A stretch of 64,000 bases of DNA from an uncultured Eubacteriales bacterium (GCA_934395135.1 CAKRRK010000001.1:1-64000); one strand, 5' to 3'. Shown: positions 1 to 8,540, counted from the first letter of the stretch. The notes: generated by a model from the letters alone, not told the origin. Made by a program: numbers and translations.

Positions 1-701
1 GCTTTAAAATAGGTCTTCAGCCGGCCCATATCCCCGTTGATAATCAGTTCTTCCGGAAAATCAATGGAAGACAGCATAGAAAGCGCTTGGGAAAATCCGC
101 CTACCTCGTACGAAATATGGGCGTCGGAGTTCACCATTACCGGCACGCGGTACTCCTTGCACAGCAAGGCGATTTGCCGGCACCGCTCCACCGCCTGCGG
201 CCGCACAAGAAATGTGCCATTGTTAATTTCCACCGCTTTTCCGTACCGATTGCATTGGGAAATGATTGCTTCCATATCAAACGGAAACTTTGGGTTGCCG
301 AGATGCCCCAAAAGGTTTACATAAGGATTTTTCAAAATCCCCTCCAGCGCCGTGGTATGATCTTCTGCGCTGGCAGGCTGGTAGCAGCCTTCATGAAACG
401 ACGCGATGCACTGTTCCATGCAGCGCATGGTTTTTACGCGAATGGGATCCGTCCCGCCCAAAGGCGGCAGGATATTCAGCTCAATCCCCCGCAGCACAAA
501 CACGCCGTCCACCACTCTTGGCAGGCGGTACAGGGTGTCAAAATGCCAATGGTGCACCGCATCCTCCATAAGAGGGCCATGGTTTGTAATGGCGATTACG
601 GAAAGCCCCGCGCGCTTTGCGCCCTGTACCATTTCCTCGAAGGTGCTGTATGCATGATCAATAACGTTTGTATGGGTATGGAGATCCGCTATTATTTTCA
701 T
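1..701 (-). CDS. PHP-domain phosphoesterase, YcdX-like (3' end cut by window edge)
   Basis: Translating leftward from the ATG at 699-701 gives an uninterrupted frame to the window edge, about 233 codons. It opens with ADLHTHTNVIDHAYST and later has NHGP, a GIELNI block, EINNGTFLVRP and NSDAH. These are the metal-binding His/Asp blocks of the PHP fold and match the E. coli YcdX subgroup of predicted trinuclear-zinc phosphatases. YcdX-type proteins are about 245 residues, so only some ten C-terminal residues are missing. The start is supported by AGGAGCG about 12 bases upstream. It begins 20 bases after the hprK stop, so the two are probably cotranscribed. The substrate is unknown; histidinol phosphatases share the fold but the YcdX-type blocks fit better. 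Confidence 0.85.
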   Translation of the reverse strand, partial: MKIIADLHTHTNVIDHAYSTFEEMVQGAKRAGLSVIAITNHGPLMEDAVHHWHFDTLYRLPRVVDGVFVLRGIELNILPPLGGTDPIRVKTMRCMEQCIASFHEGCYQPASAEDHTTALEGILKNPYVNLLGHLGNPKFPFDMEAIISQCNRYGKAVEINNGTFLVRPQAVERCRQIALLCKEYRVPVMVNSDAHISYEVGGFSQALSMLSSIDFPEELIINGDMGRLKTYFK

Positions 702-721
702 AAGCCGTTTTCGCGCTCCTG

Positions 722-1663
722 TTATTCTGTGGGCATATTGAAGCTTCTTGCCATCCGCTCGGATAATTCCCTTGCGGCATTGTAGCCCATTTTCTTATGT
801 CGGTTGTTCATCGCCGCGACTTCAATGATTACCGCAAGGTTTCTGCCGGGACGAACCGGCACCGTAAGAGACGGCACGCTGACGTCCATAATGGTGGTGT
901 GCTGACTGTCCATGCCAAGGCGATCGTATTGCTTGCCCTCTTCCCATGGTTCAAGGTTGATGACCAGTTCGATTTTTTCCGTTTCCTTTACAGCACCCAT
1001 TCCAAAAATCCGGCGCACGTCCACAATGCCGATGCCGCGCAATTCAATGAAATGGCGGATTACCTCCGGCGCCGTACCCACCAGCGTATGGGAGGAAACC
1101 TTTTTGACCTCCACTGCATCGTCCGCAATCAGCCGGTGGCCGCGCTTGACAAGCTCAATGGCGGTCTCGCTTTTTCCCACCCCGCTGTCGCCCAAAATCA
1201 GGATGCCCTCGCCGTAAATTTCCACCAGCACGCCATGCAGGGTAATGCGCGGCGCAAGGGAAACGTTCAGCGATGCCACCAAAGCGCCCTGGAGCGTGGA
1301 AGTAAACTCATTGGTCCGCAGAACCGGAACCTGATACTTTTTGGCCGCCTGCAGACATTCGGAATAGACTTCAATATTTCGTGTGATGATAATGGCCGGT
1401 ATTTTTCGCTTGAATAACTCGCAAAATTTTTCAAACCGCACATCCGAAGTAAACTGCTCTACAAATGCGGTTTCAATCTTTCCCATTACCTGAATACGGT
1501 TTGGATCAAAATAATCAAAAAAGCCCGCCAATTGCAACGCAGGCCTGTTGACGTCGTTGGTTGTGATTTCTGTTTTCTCAAACCCATCCGGCCCATATAA
1601 AATTTCAAAATTAAACTCTTTAATAATTTCGCCCAGGCTCACACTGAACTCTTTCAGTTTCAT
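722..1663 (-). CDS. hprK: HPr kinase/phosphorylase
   Basis: Bifunctional enzyme that phosphorylates and dephosphorylates Ser46 of HPr, coupling glycolytic state to carbon catabolite repression in Firmicutes. The 313-residue protein has the usual length. Visible motifs are the conserved His of LHGVLVEI (about 143), Walker A GDSGVGKS (158-165), the following DDAV, and the HprK signature ELRGIGIVDV (207-216). The ATG at 1661-1663 is preceded by AGGAGGAAACAAT, a strong ribosome binding site. No ptsH lies nearby; the partner HPr must be encoded elsewhere. The downstream PHP gene starts 20 bases after the stop. Confidence 0.97.
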   Translation of the reverse strand: MKLKEFSVSLGEIIKEFNFEILYGPDGFEKTEITTNDVNRPALQLAGFFDYFDPNRIQVMGKIETAFVEQFTSDVRFEKFCELFKRKIPAIIITRNIEVYSECLQAAKKYQVPVLRTNEFTSTLQGALVASLNVSLAPRITLHGVLVEIYGEGILILGDSGVGKSETAIELVKRGHRLIADDAVEVKKVSSHTLVGTAPEVIRHFIELRGIGIVDVRRIFGMGAVKETEKIELVINLEPWEEGKQYDRLGMDSQHTTIMDVSVPSLTVPVRPGRNLAVIIEVAAMNNRHKKMGYNAARELSERMARSFNMPTE

Positions 1664-1704
1664 ATTGTTTCCTCCTTAAACCGTAATTATTAAAGCTTAA
1701 TTCC

Positions 1705-1734
1705 ATTATATATCAACCGCCGGACCTTTTGCAA
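1705..1734 (-). promoter_or_regulatory. Sigma-A-type promoter of hprK
   Basis: On the minus strand TTGCAA (1729-1734) is followed after 18 bases by a perfect TATAAT (1705-1710), about 42 bases before the hprK start. Position and boxes fit a housekeeping promoter; transcription was not tested. Confidence 0.55.
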
Positions 1735-1794
1735 TGACGCATTTCCTCCAATGGGCATTTTTTCAAAAACCTTTCAGTTTTTTTCAGTTTTTTC

Positions 1795-1826
1795 TTGCAA
1801 TATTAGAAGAATTGTGATAATATAAT
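1795..1826 (+). promoter_or_regulatory. Promoter of rpmB
   Basis: TTGCAA at 1795-1800 with overlapping -10 candidates TAATAT (1818-1823, 17-base spacer) and TATAAT (1821-1826, 20-base spacer), about 45 bases upstream of the rpmB start. It is divergent from hprK. Confidence 0.55.
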
Positions 1827-1868
1827 ATGCGTTACTCATATGCACAAAAGATAAGGAGGTGCAGGAAA

Positions 1869-2057
1869 ATGGCAAAGTGCGACATTTGCGGCAAGGGCGT
1901 AACGTTTGGTATCAAGGTATCCCATTCTCACAGACGCTCCAACAGAACATGGAAACCAAATGTTAGACGTGTCAAGGCTGTTGTTGACGGAACTCCACGC
2001 CATATCAACGTTTGTTCAAGGTGCCTCCGTTCAGGCAAAGTTACCCGTGCCGTATAA
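1869..2057 (+). CDS. rpmB: 50S ribosomal protein L28
   Basis: Large-subunit ribosomal protein, 62 residues as usual. It starts MAKCDICGKGVTFGIKVSHS and has the SHRRSNRTWKPN core and a second CxxC (CSRCLRSGK), so both zinc-ribbon pairs are present, the C+ form of L28. The frame is open further upstream (to 1827), but the ATG at 1869 is chosen because AAGGAGGTG lies at 1853-1861 and the protein then has the family's N-terminus. Monocistronic: own promoter upstream and strong terminator 20 bases after the stop. Confidence 0.97.
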   Translation: MAKCDICGKGVTFGIKVSHSHRRSNRTWKPNVRRVKAVVDGTPRHINVCSRCLRSGKVTRAV

Positions 2058-2076
2058 GCTTACAAGCTTTTTGTAA

Positions 2077-2109
2077 AACCCTTTTCGAAAAACGAAAAGG
2101 GTTTTTTTA
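2077..2109 (+). terminator. Rho-independent terminator of rpmB
   Basis: Perfect 11-bp stem AACCCTTTTCG/CGAAAAGGGTT with a 5-base loop followed by seven T. It can also act for the leftward XRE gene ending at 2144. Confidence 0.9.
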
Positions 2110-2143
2110 TGTTCCATCAGAACATAAACCAGCTTTTTCAGCC

Positions 2144-2728
2144 TCAGTCGTTCCCTTTCTTTGTTTCCTTCAGGGGTTTCTCCCCGGATATTTTTCCGAA
2201 CCACCGTTGTTTGCAAAGGGTCCGCAGGCGCGGATAGCACACCGCTGCAATTCCCCCAAACAGCGAAACAAGACAAAGCGCAAACAACCATTCCAGGCGA
2301 TGCGTCTTTAAAAATCCAGCCAGTCCAGTATAAACCCGCACCCATTCCTCGTCTGCCGGCGTAATTGCATAATACGCCGGACGCACGGAACTGAGGATTC
2401 CCAGAACCAGCATGCCAGCTGCAGAAATTCCTGCCGTCAAAAGGCCGGCACATACACGGATTTTCCCGGAATTGGGCAGTTCTCTTTCCATCTTTCGCCC
2501 TGCCGCGCCGGAAGGGTTCTGCGCGGTCTTGGTCTTCTCCGTCAGCAAATCGTTTGGCGTTACGCCAAATACCCTGCAAAGCTGCAGTACAGTATCCAGA
2601 TCCGGCACCGACGCGCCTACTTCCCATTTGGACAAAGCCTGCCGTGATACGGATAATTTCGCCGCCAGTTCTTCCTGCGTCCATCCTCTGTCTTTTCGCA
2701 GTCTCTTCAGTGTTTCTCCCAACGCCAT
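2144..2728 (-). CDS. XRE-family regulator with two C-terminal membrane segments
   Basis: A 194-residue protein. Residues 1-62 form a Cro/CI-type helix-turn-helix (ETLKRLRKDRGWTQEELA then VSRQALSKWEVG and PDLDTVLQL), the subtype common in Clostridia. A charged linker follows, then two hydrophobic stretches at about 90-112 and 143-165, and a basic tail. This suggests a membrane-anchored DNA-binding protein with a short loop outside. The ATG at 2726-2728 is preceded by GAGGCGG. The gene stands alone between rpmB and gpsA in the opposite direction to rpmB. Targets are unknown; an inverted repeat at 2876-2911 upstream is a possible operator. Function beyond DNA binding is not recognised. Confidence 0.8.
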   Translation of the reverse strand: MALGETLKRLRKDRGWTQEELAAKLSVSRQALSKWEVGASVPDLDTVLQLCRVFGVTPNDLLTEKTKTAQNPSGAAGRKMERELPNSGKIRVCAGLLTAGISAAGMLVLGILSSVRPAYYAITPADEEWVRVYTGLAGFLKTHRLEWLFALCLVSLFGGIAAVCYPRLRTLCKQRWFGKISGEKPLKETKKGND

Positions 2729-2875
2729 AATTCCGCCTCGTTTCCCTAGACGAACCGCTTCCCGGTCCGGAACCGTGTTGCTGCTTCGGCCCTGTTTTGC
2801 CGGACATCCTCTTTTTTCTTTTTTTATTCTACCAGCTTTGTCCGATCCAATCTACCAAGGCCGGGTTGCAGGACC

Positions 2876-2911
2876 GCAACCAAATGTTGCAACAGGACCA
2901 TATTTGGTTGC
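2876..2911. repeat. 10-bp perfect inverted repeat, possible operator
   Basis: GCAACCAAAT (2876-2885) and ATTTGGTTGC (2902-2911) are exact reverse complements separated by 16 bases that contain the palindrome GTTGCAAC. It lies in the 320-base gene-free stretch 2729-3048, upstream of the XRE gene, with no T-run behind it. The rest of that stretch holds only the gpsA terminator. Confidence 0.5.
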
Positions 2912-2968
2912 AGCCGGAGCCTCCGGCCGGCTTCGTTCTTCCGGCTGGCAGTGTTTCCATTGACTGAT

Positions 2969-3008
2969 AAAAATAAGCAGATACTTCCTGCCGTATCTGC
3001 TTATTTTT
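2969..3008 (-). terminator. Terminator of the der-plsY-gpsA operon
   Basis: 16-bp perfect stem (2969-2984 with 2993-3008) with an 8-base loop; A and T runs on both sides let it work in either direction. It sits 40 bases after the gpsA stop. Confidence 0.9.
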
Positions 3009-3048
3009 TGCACATTTACCGGTTCTATCCCAAAAATCTCTATGGTAT

Positions 3049-4056
3049 TCAAAGCCATACATCTTCGGTTTCATGCTTTTTGCTGCGCGTCATCAATTGT
3101 TTTGCGGCAGCGGTCGGGTCGGCCCCCTGGTACAGCACCGCATAGGTAGCGGTAATGATCGGCATCTCCACTCCGGTTTTTTGTGCCAGCCTATATCCTG
3201 CTTCCGTGGCATAATATCCTTCCACTACCGCGCCAACCTCCCGCATAGCAGTCGGCACATCCTTTCCCTGTCCGATCAAAATACCCGCACGGCGGTTTCT
3301 GGAATGCATAGAAGTGCAAGTTACAATCAAATCTCCCACGCCGGAAAGGCCGGCAAACGTTTCGCTGTTCGCGCCGAGGCTGATGCCGAGCCGCGCAATC
3401 TCCGTCAGCCCTCTCGTCATAAGCGCAGCCTTTGTATTGTCTCCGTATCCCATACCGTCCAGCACGCCGACCGCAAGAGCAATGATATTTTTAAACGCGC
3501 CGCCTAACTCCGCGCCGATAATATCTCCCGACACATACACCCGAAATCGCTCAGACATAAACACATCCTGCACCATCTCCGCGGCCTTCTGATCCTTGGA
3601 AGCGGCTAAGATTGTCGTCGGAATAAACCGTGCCACTTCCTCCGCATGGGTTGGACCTGTCAAAGCCACAACAGGGTTTTTGCCGCCAAGCGCTTTGTCA
3701 ATCGATTGGGAAAACCGGCAATAGCCATTGTCCCGGTCCAGCCCTTTGGCCACATTCACTACAATGGCGCCGGGCTTTATTACTTCCGCCAATTTTAATG
3801 CGGTGGAGTAAACTGCAAAAGACGGCACCGCCATAATCACCATTTCGCTGTCCGCCGCGTCTGTCAATTTGTCCGTTATCCGAATCGATTCCGGAATGGT
3901 AACGCCAGGAAGGAGTTTGGGATTGCTTCGCTCCCGCCGCAGCCGTCGGCATTCCTCTGCGGAATGAGTCCACATTGTGACTGCATTTCCGTTTTCAAAT
4001 AGTACCATCGCAAGCGCCGTACCCCAGCCCCCGCTTCCAAGCACGGTAATATTCAT
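3049..4056 (-). CDS. gpsA: Glycerol-3-phosphate dehydrogenase [NAD(P)+]
   Basis: Reduces dihydroxyacetone phosphate to sn-glycerol 3-phosphate for phospholipid synthesis in the cytoplasm. The 335-residue protein has the N-terminal Rossmann motif VLGSGGWGTALA (5-16), the MAVPSFA block, VNVAKGLD, the ALTGPTHAEEVA block, and the catalytic lysine region ELGGAFKNIIALAVGVLDG. Length and order match the family. Its ATG overlaps the plsY stop by four bases, so translation is probably coupled; the product feeds directly into the PlsY reaction. Last gene of the leftward operon, followed by a strong terminator. Confidence 0.97.
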   Translation of the reverse strand: MNITVLGSGGWGTALAMVLFENGNAVTMWTHSAEECRRLRRERSNPKLLPGVTIPESIRITDKLTDAADSEMVIMAVPSFAVYSTALKLAEVIKPGAIVVNVAKGLDRDNGYCRFSQSIDKALGGKNPVVALTGPTHAEEVARFIPTTILAASKDQKAAEMVQDVFMSERFRVYVSGDIIGAELGGAFKNIIALAVGVLDGMGYGDNTKAALMTRGLTEIARLGISLGANSETFAGLSGVGDLIVTCTSMHSRNRRAGILIGQGKDVPTAMREVGAVVEGYYATEAGYRLAQKTGVEMPIITATYAVLYQGADPTAAAKQLMTRSKKHETEDVWL

Positions 4057-4685
4057 GTATCTCCTCCTGTTTTTTCCCGCAGCTGCGGCTTGCTTTTGAA
4101 TGAAAATTTAGGTTCTTTTCCGCCGGCAAGCCGGACAATGTTGGATCGGTGCATAACCACGACCGCGCCGCCAACGCAAAGCGCGATCAGCGTAAACGCC
4201 CAGTTCTGATAAAACAAATGCACCGACACCGGTACCGATACCGCTCCCAGAATGGAGCCGAGGGATACCCACCGGGTCAACAGAAAGACAACCAGGAACA
4301 CACCGAACACCATGCAGAATACCCGCCAGTCAAACGCCAGCAAAAACCCTGCTGCGGTAAGCACGCCTTTTCCCCCTTTGAACCCGAAGTACAGCGGGAA
4401 AATATGGCCCACAATCACAAAAACACCGCCGATCAGGGCGCCGAGATCGCCGCCCAGGCCGCTGCCAATAAGCGCGGCGGCAAAGCCCTTGAAAAAATCC
4501 ACCACCAGGACAATCGCCGTCCGCTTGGCACCCATTGTGCGAAACGAATTTGTCAGCCCCGCGTTTCCGCTGCCATATTGCCGGATATCCACACCAAACG
4601 CCAGCCGCGACACCAAGATGGAGGAATTGATGCTGCCAAGCAGATAGGCGGCGGCTGCCGCAACGATATATTTCAAAATTTCCAT
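4053..4685 (-). CDS. plsY: Acyl-phosphate:glycerol-3-phosphate acyltransferase PlsY
   Basis: Membrane enzyme that transfers an acyl group from acyl phosphate to glycerol 3-phosphate, giving lysophosphatidic acid. The 210-residue protein is largely hydrophobic with five or more membrane segments. It has the three PlsY motifs: YLLGSINSS/GSGNAGLTNSFR (first cytoplasmic loop), FKGGKGVLTA, and the third loop near VVMHRSNIVRLAGGKEPKF. The gene lies between der and gpsA: 4 bases follow the der stop and 4 bases overlap with gpsA. The gpsA neighbour supplies its substrate. Confidence 0.96.
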   Translation of the reverse strand: MEILKYIVAAAAAYLLGSINSSILVSRLAFGVDIRQYGSGNAGLTNSFRTMGAKRTAIVLVVDFFKGFAAALIGSGLGGDLGALIGGVFVIVGHIFPLYFGFKGGKGVLTAAGFLLAFDWRVFCMVFGVFLVVFLLTRWVSLGSILGAVSVPVSVHLFYQNWAFTLIALCVGGAVVVMHRSNIVRLAGGKEPKFSFKSKPQLREKTGGDT

Positions 4686-4689
4686 GCTC

Positions 4690-6021
4690 TTACCTCATAT
4701 TTTTTTCACCTTTTTGCCGGATGATCATGCGGACCGGTGTGCCTTCCAGACCATAAATCTCGCGGATCTGATTCTCCAGATACCGCTGATAGGAAAAGTG
4801 GAACAGTTTTGCGTCGTTGCAAAAAGCGACAAACGTAGGCGGCCGGATTCCCGATTGCGTCATATAATAAATTTTCAGACGCTTCCCCTTGTCGGTAGGA
4901 GGCTGTACCCTTGCCGTGGCATCCGCCAGCACCTGATTGAGCTGACCGGTGGTAATGCGCTTGGTGTTTTGCGCATACACATATTGTATGGATTCGAACA
5001 GCTTTCCAACCCGCTGGCCGGTTTTCGCGGACAAAAACAACACCGGCGCATACGGCATATACGCAAGGCCTTCCCGTACCTGTTTGGTGTATTCATTCAT
5101 GGTTTTTCCGTCTTTTTCCACCAGATCCCATTTATTTACTACAATAATGCTGGCCTTTCCCGCATTGTGGGCTTCCCCCGCCACCTTCGTATCCTGTTCT
5201 GTCACGCCTTCCGTCGCATCGATCATAATAACGCAAACGTCCGCGCGTTCGATGGCGAGCAGAGAGCGCATCACGGAAAATTTCTCCACCCGTTCCTCTA
5301 CCTTGGATTTTCGCCGAATACCGGCAGTGTCCACAAACACATATTTTCCCGTATCGTTTTCTACATAAGCATCCACAGAATCCCTTGTGGTGCCGGCCAC
5401 GCTGGACACAATGACCCGTTCTTCCCCGACAATATAATTTAACAGTGAAGATTTTCCCACATTGGGTTTGCCGATAAACGCCACCCGCAACCGGTCCGTT
5501 TCTTCTTCCCCCTGATTTTCCGGCGGGAAATGGGCGAAGCATTCGTCCAGCAAATCCCCGGTGCCGTATCCATGCAGAGCAGAAATCGCAACCGGATCTC
5601 CCAGGCCCAAATTGTAAAATTCATAAAAGTCTGCGCTCGGCGCCCCCGGCGTATCGTTCTTATTCACCGCCAGCACAATGGGCTTGCCGCTTTTGAGCAG
5701 CATACCCGCCACATCCTGGTCTGCGGCGGTAATTCCGGTTTTTAAATCTGTAATCAAAATAATAACGTCTGCGCTGCGGATGGCGGTCTCCGCCTGCTCC
5801 CGCATAAACAGCAGAATTTCGTTGTCGGCGGACGGTTCAATACCGCCGGTATCAATGACGGAAAACACCCTGCCGCGCCATTCCGCATCCGCATACAGCC
5901 TGTCGCGGGTAACGCCCGGCGTATCCTCCACAATGGAAAGCCGTTTGCCTACCAGCCGGTTAAACAACTGGGATTTCCCAACGTTTGGCCGGCCAACAAT
6001 CGCTACTACAGGTTTTGACAT
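4690..6021 (-). CDS. der: Ribosome-assembly GTPase Der (EngA)
   Basis: Essential GTPase with two tandem G domains and a C-terminal KH-like domain, needed for maturation of the 50S subunit. The 443-residue protein shows G1 GRPNVGKSQLFN and DTGG in domain 1, and GKPNVGKSSLLN, DTAGIRRKSK and NKWD in domain 2. The KH region ends in GTPVRMIIRQKGEKN, as usual. The ATG at 6019-6021 has AGAGGGG upstream. Operon: the DUF512 gene is 12 bases upstream and plsY 4 bases downstream. The der-plsY-gpsA order is common in Clostridia. Confidence 0.98.
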   Translation of the reverse strand: MSKPVVAIVGRPNVGKSQLFNRLVGKRLSIVEDTPGVTRDRLYADAEWRGRVFSVIDTGGIEPSADNEILLFMREQAETAIRSADVIILITDLKTGITAADQDVAGMLLKSGKPIVLAVNKNDTPGAPSADFYEFYNLGLGDPVAISALHGYGTGDLLDECFAHFPPENQGEEETDRLRVAFIGKPNVGKSSLLNYIVGEERVIVSSVAGTTRDSVDAYVENDTGKYVFVDTAGIRRKSKVEERVEKFSVMRSLLAIERADVCVIMIDATEGVTEQDTKVAGEAHNAGKASIIVVNKWDLVEKDGKTMNEYTKQVREGLAYMPYAPVLFLSAKTGQRVGKLFESIQYVYAQNTKRITTGQLNQVLADATARVQPPTDKGKRLKIYYMTQSGIRPPTFVAFCNDAKLFHFSYQRYLENQIREIYGLEGTPVRMIIRQKGEKNMR

Positions 6022-6033
6022 GGTTTTCCCCTC

Positions 6034-7335
6034 TCATTCTTCAAAAATTGTGTCAAGCAAAGCGCCGCCGTCAACGTCCACCGGGATCACCGGCACGCCA
6101 AGCGCCTGTTCCACATCCGGAACGGTCCAATCGTCCAAAAAAACGTCCCCGCCGTCCCGCAGCATATTGGCGGAAATCAGCACTCTGCCGTAAAGTTCCT
6201 TTCCCCGGAGACCTGCCACAAGATCCTGTCCTGTAATAAGCCCCGCAACGCTGACGCTTTCCCCAAAAAAGTGATTTTGTATGGTGTATACCGTTCCCTT
6301 TAGATTATCGCATTTTCCCTTTGCCGCGTCAATAAGTTTCCGGAAAAAGGGTGCAGCAGCCGTTCCGGTGGCGATGCAAAACGGTTTTGCCCGACAGCCT
6401 TCAAATGCCGGAAGCGCAGCAAAAAATTCCTCCCGGAACAGGGATAGCATTCCCACGCCGTTTTCCAGCTGGGTAAAGTCCTCATAATACGCCGTCTCCG
6501 GCAGCGGTTTTCCTGCTTTAATATACAGTTCATCGCCGCAAAACGCCAGACGCGTTCCCAATTCCTGCCGGCATATTTCCGCAAAGCCTTCCACCATCGA
6601 AAGAATCTCCGCAGCGTCCTGCTGCTCTATTTCCTCCAGAGGATACAGTCCCTCCCGGTGCCGCGTTTTCCCAAATGGTACCACAGAAATCGTATGCACC
6701 GCCGGATACAGCCGTTTGAGGTCTTTCAGAGACCGCTGAAGTTCCGCGCCGTCGTTCAGGCCTTTGCAGATCACCAACTGACAATTCATGGTAATGCCGT
6801 GTTCCGCAAAACGTTCCAAAATGGACAAAGACTCTCCCGCTTTGGGATGGCGCAGCATTTTCACCCGAAGTTCCGGATTTGTGGTCTGCACGGAGATATT
6901 CACCGGAGAAATGTGCATCTTTATCATACGATTGACGTCTTCCTCGGAAAGGTTGGTCAGAGATATATAGTTTCCCAGAAGAAACGACAACCTGGCGTCA
7001 TCGTCTTTAAAATACAGGGTGCGCCGCATACCCCGGGGCAGTTGGTCGATAAAGCAGAAGACACAGTGGTTTCCGCAATGCTTGGCCTTGTCCATCAGAT
7101 AGGACGCAAACTCCAATCCCAGATCCCTGCCTTCCGCCTTGCGCACCCGCACCTCCCGAAACTGACCGGACGGCGTACGGAGTTTTACCGTGAGAACCGG
7201 ATCGTATCCGTAAAACTTATAGTCCAGCACGTCCCGGATAGGATTTCCGTTTATGGAGGCAAGTTCTTCCCCCGCCAAAATTCCGCAGCGGGCCGCCGGG
7301 CTGTTTTCATCCACTTTTATAATTTTGGGCGCCAT
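6034..7335 (-). CDS. DUF512 family protein: PDZ-like plus radical-SAM-like iron-sulfur protein
   Basis: A 433-residue protein. The N-terminus (about 1-70) is PDZ-like, with GILAGEELASINGNPIRDVLDY. A cysteine cluster CGNHCVFCFIDQLPRGMR (CxxxCxxC near 87-94) follows, as in radical-SAM proteins, then VNISVQTTNPELR and the DUF512 C-terminal region with GTAAAPFF and ITGQDL. This matches the conserved family annotated as DUF512 or NifB/MoaA-related oxidoreductase. The reaction is unknown. The start has AAAGGGGG upstream. It is the first gene of the operon with der, plsY and gpsA, which hints at a link with ribosome assembly or envelope growth; that link is inference only. Confidence 0.88.
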   Translation of the reverse strand: MAPKIIKVDENSPAARCGILAGEELASINGNPIRDVLDYKFYGYDPVLTVKLRTPSGQFREVRVRKAEGRDLGLEFASYLMDKAKHCGNHCVFCFIDQLPRGMRRTLYFKDDDARLSFLLGNYISLTNLSEEDVNRMIKMHISPVNISVQTTNPELRVKMLRHPKAGESLSILERFAEHGITMNCQLVICKGLNDGAELQRSLKDLKRLYPAVHTISVVPFGKTRHREGLYPLEEIEQQDAAEILSMVEGFAEICRQELGTRLAFCGDELYIKAGKPLPETAYYEDFTQLENGVGMLSLFREEFFAALPAFEGCRAKPFCIATGTAAAPFFRKLIDAAKGKCDNLKGTVYTIQNHFFGESVSVAGLITGQDLVAGLRGKELYGRVLISANMLRDGGDVFLDDWTVPDVEQALGVPVIPVDVDGGALLDTIFEE

Positions 7336-7362
7336 AAGAACCCCCTTTTACCGCCTGCAATG

Positions 7363-7393
7363 AAAAAGGTAGAGAAAGTAACCCTTCTCTACC
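7363..7393 (-). terminator. Terminator of yceD-rpmF
   Basis: 9-bp stem GGTAGAGAA/TTCTCTACC (7368-7376 with 7385-7393), 8-base loop, followed on the minus strand by five T. It separates rpmF from the DUF512-der operon. Confidence 0.8.
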
Positions 7394-7412
7394 TCTTCTG
7401 ATGTTCCAACCT

Positions 7413-7595
7413 TTACGCTTCGACTTTGACAATCTCACGCCCGTCATAAGTGCCGCAAGCCTTACACATTCTGTGAGCCAGCTTGTATTCCCCGCACTTA
7501 GGACATTTTACCATAGCAGGCATAGAAAGCTTCCAGTGAGAGCTGCGTCTCTTGTCTCTTCTTGCCTTGGATATTTTTCTCTTAGGTACTGCCAT
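7413..7595 (-). CDS. rpmF: 50S ribosomal protein L32
   Basis: A 60-residue ribosomal protein beginning MAVPKRKISKARRDKRRS, with a four-cysteine zinc ribbon (CPKCG and CKACG) as in zinc-binding L32. The start at 7595 is chosen over a frame extension to 7613 because AGGAGGTG precedes it and the family always begins MAVPKRK. It follows yceD by 62 bases, a pairing conserved across bacteria. Confidence 0.97.
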   Translation of the reverse strand: MAVPKRKISKARRDKRRSSHWKLSMPAMVKCPKCGEYKLAHRMCKACGTYDGREIVKVEA

Positions 7596-7657
7596 TGTGT
7601 GACACCTCCTCAATCTATAGCAAATAATTACCTACTGTTGTTCATGGACCGCTTTTT

Positions 7658-8164
7658 TCAGGCGTCCCCTTCGTCCGGCAACAGTGTCTTCAAAATGGCC
7701 AGACGGTCGTCCACCTGACGCTTGCTGCAGCCGCATTCCCCTTCGTTCAGATCCCTGCCGCAACGCTGGCACAGACCCTTGCAGTCTTCCCTGCACAAAT
7801 ACGTCATCGGTATGTCAAGGATCAGGGCGGGAACAAAAATATCATCCAGTTCCACCGCCTCGCCAGGAACAAAAAAAACACGCGCATCTTCGTTTTCCGC
7901 ATCCTGCGTCAACACCACGTCGCACGATGTGGAAAGAGAAATGTGCAAAGGCTTCAAGCAGCGCGCACAGCTGGTTTCATACAAAGCTTCTATGACACCG
8001 CTTACCTTTAATACACCCAAATGGTTTTGAATCTGTCCCCGGATTGTTCCAGGCGTCTGAAAAGGAAAACTGCCATAGAGAGAGATGTCTGACAATGCAA
8101 CCTGGTATTCAAACGGAATGTTCGCTCCATATTTCCCTGCAATGCTTTTTAAATCAATAATCAT
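7658..8164 (-). CDS. YceD family protein (DUF177)
   Basis: A 168-residue protein of the YceD/DUF177 family (B. subtilis YlbN), found just upstream of rpmF in most bacteria and linked in the literature to 23S rRNA accumulation. Visible features are a central CARCLKPL pair and a C-terminal cysteine-rich segment (CREDCKGLCQRCGRDLN... CGC), giving several CxxC pairs likely to bind metal. ATG at 8162-8164 with GGAGAGG upstream. First gene of the yceD-rpmF unit with a good promoter. Confidence 0.93.
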   Translation of the reverse strand: MIIDLKSIAGKYGANIPFEYQVALSDISLYGSFPFQTPGTIRGQIQNHLGVLKVSGVIEALYETSCARCLKPLHISLSTSCDVVLTQDAENEDARVFFVPGEAVELDDIFVPALILDIPMTYLCREDCKGLCQRCGRDLNEGECGCSKRQVDDRLAILKTLLPDEGDA

Positions 8165-8191
8165 ACAAACCTCTCCGACAGTACATCATGT

Positions 8192-8221
8192 AGTATACCG
8201 CAATAAAATATCACATGTCAA
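8192..8221 (-). promoter_or_regulatory. Promoter of yceD-rpmF
   Basis: Minus-strand TTGACA (8216-8221), 18-base spacer, TATACT (8192-8197), 28 bases upstream of the yceD start. Near-consensus sigma-A boxes. Confidence 0.75.
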
Positions 8222-8540
8222 GAAAAAATTTGCTTTTTCTCCCTCTGTTTTGCGGTGCAAACAGGATTCGCCGCATTTCCGGCCCCGAATGTTCGCGCCG
8301 CTTTCCTCCCACAGGCTTTTCCGCGCGCAGGCAGCGGGGCTTCCCGTTCTTCCGCCCGCTGCTTCCCGCCCCCTTCGACGGAATATGCCGCTTCCGCTCT
8401 ATTCTTTTTTAATGTATAATTTCACTTTTTTCATTATTATAATTTCTTTGTTTTATGATAATTTTTATTGTTTTTTATACAAAATACATATCTTTTATTT
8501 GTTATTTTATCCATTTTTCCATGTCTTCGCTGTTCTTTTG
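8222..8540. other. Gene-free stretch between divergent promoters
   Basis: About 320 bases between the leftward yceD promoter and the rightward oxidoreductase promoter. The left part is GC- and pyrimidine-rich and the right part (8400-8540) very AT-rich. I see no credible gene, RNA or long repeat. Confidence 0.6.
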
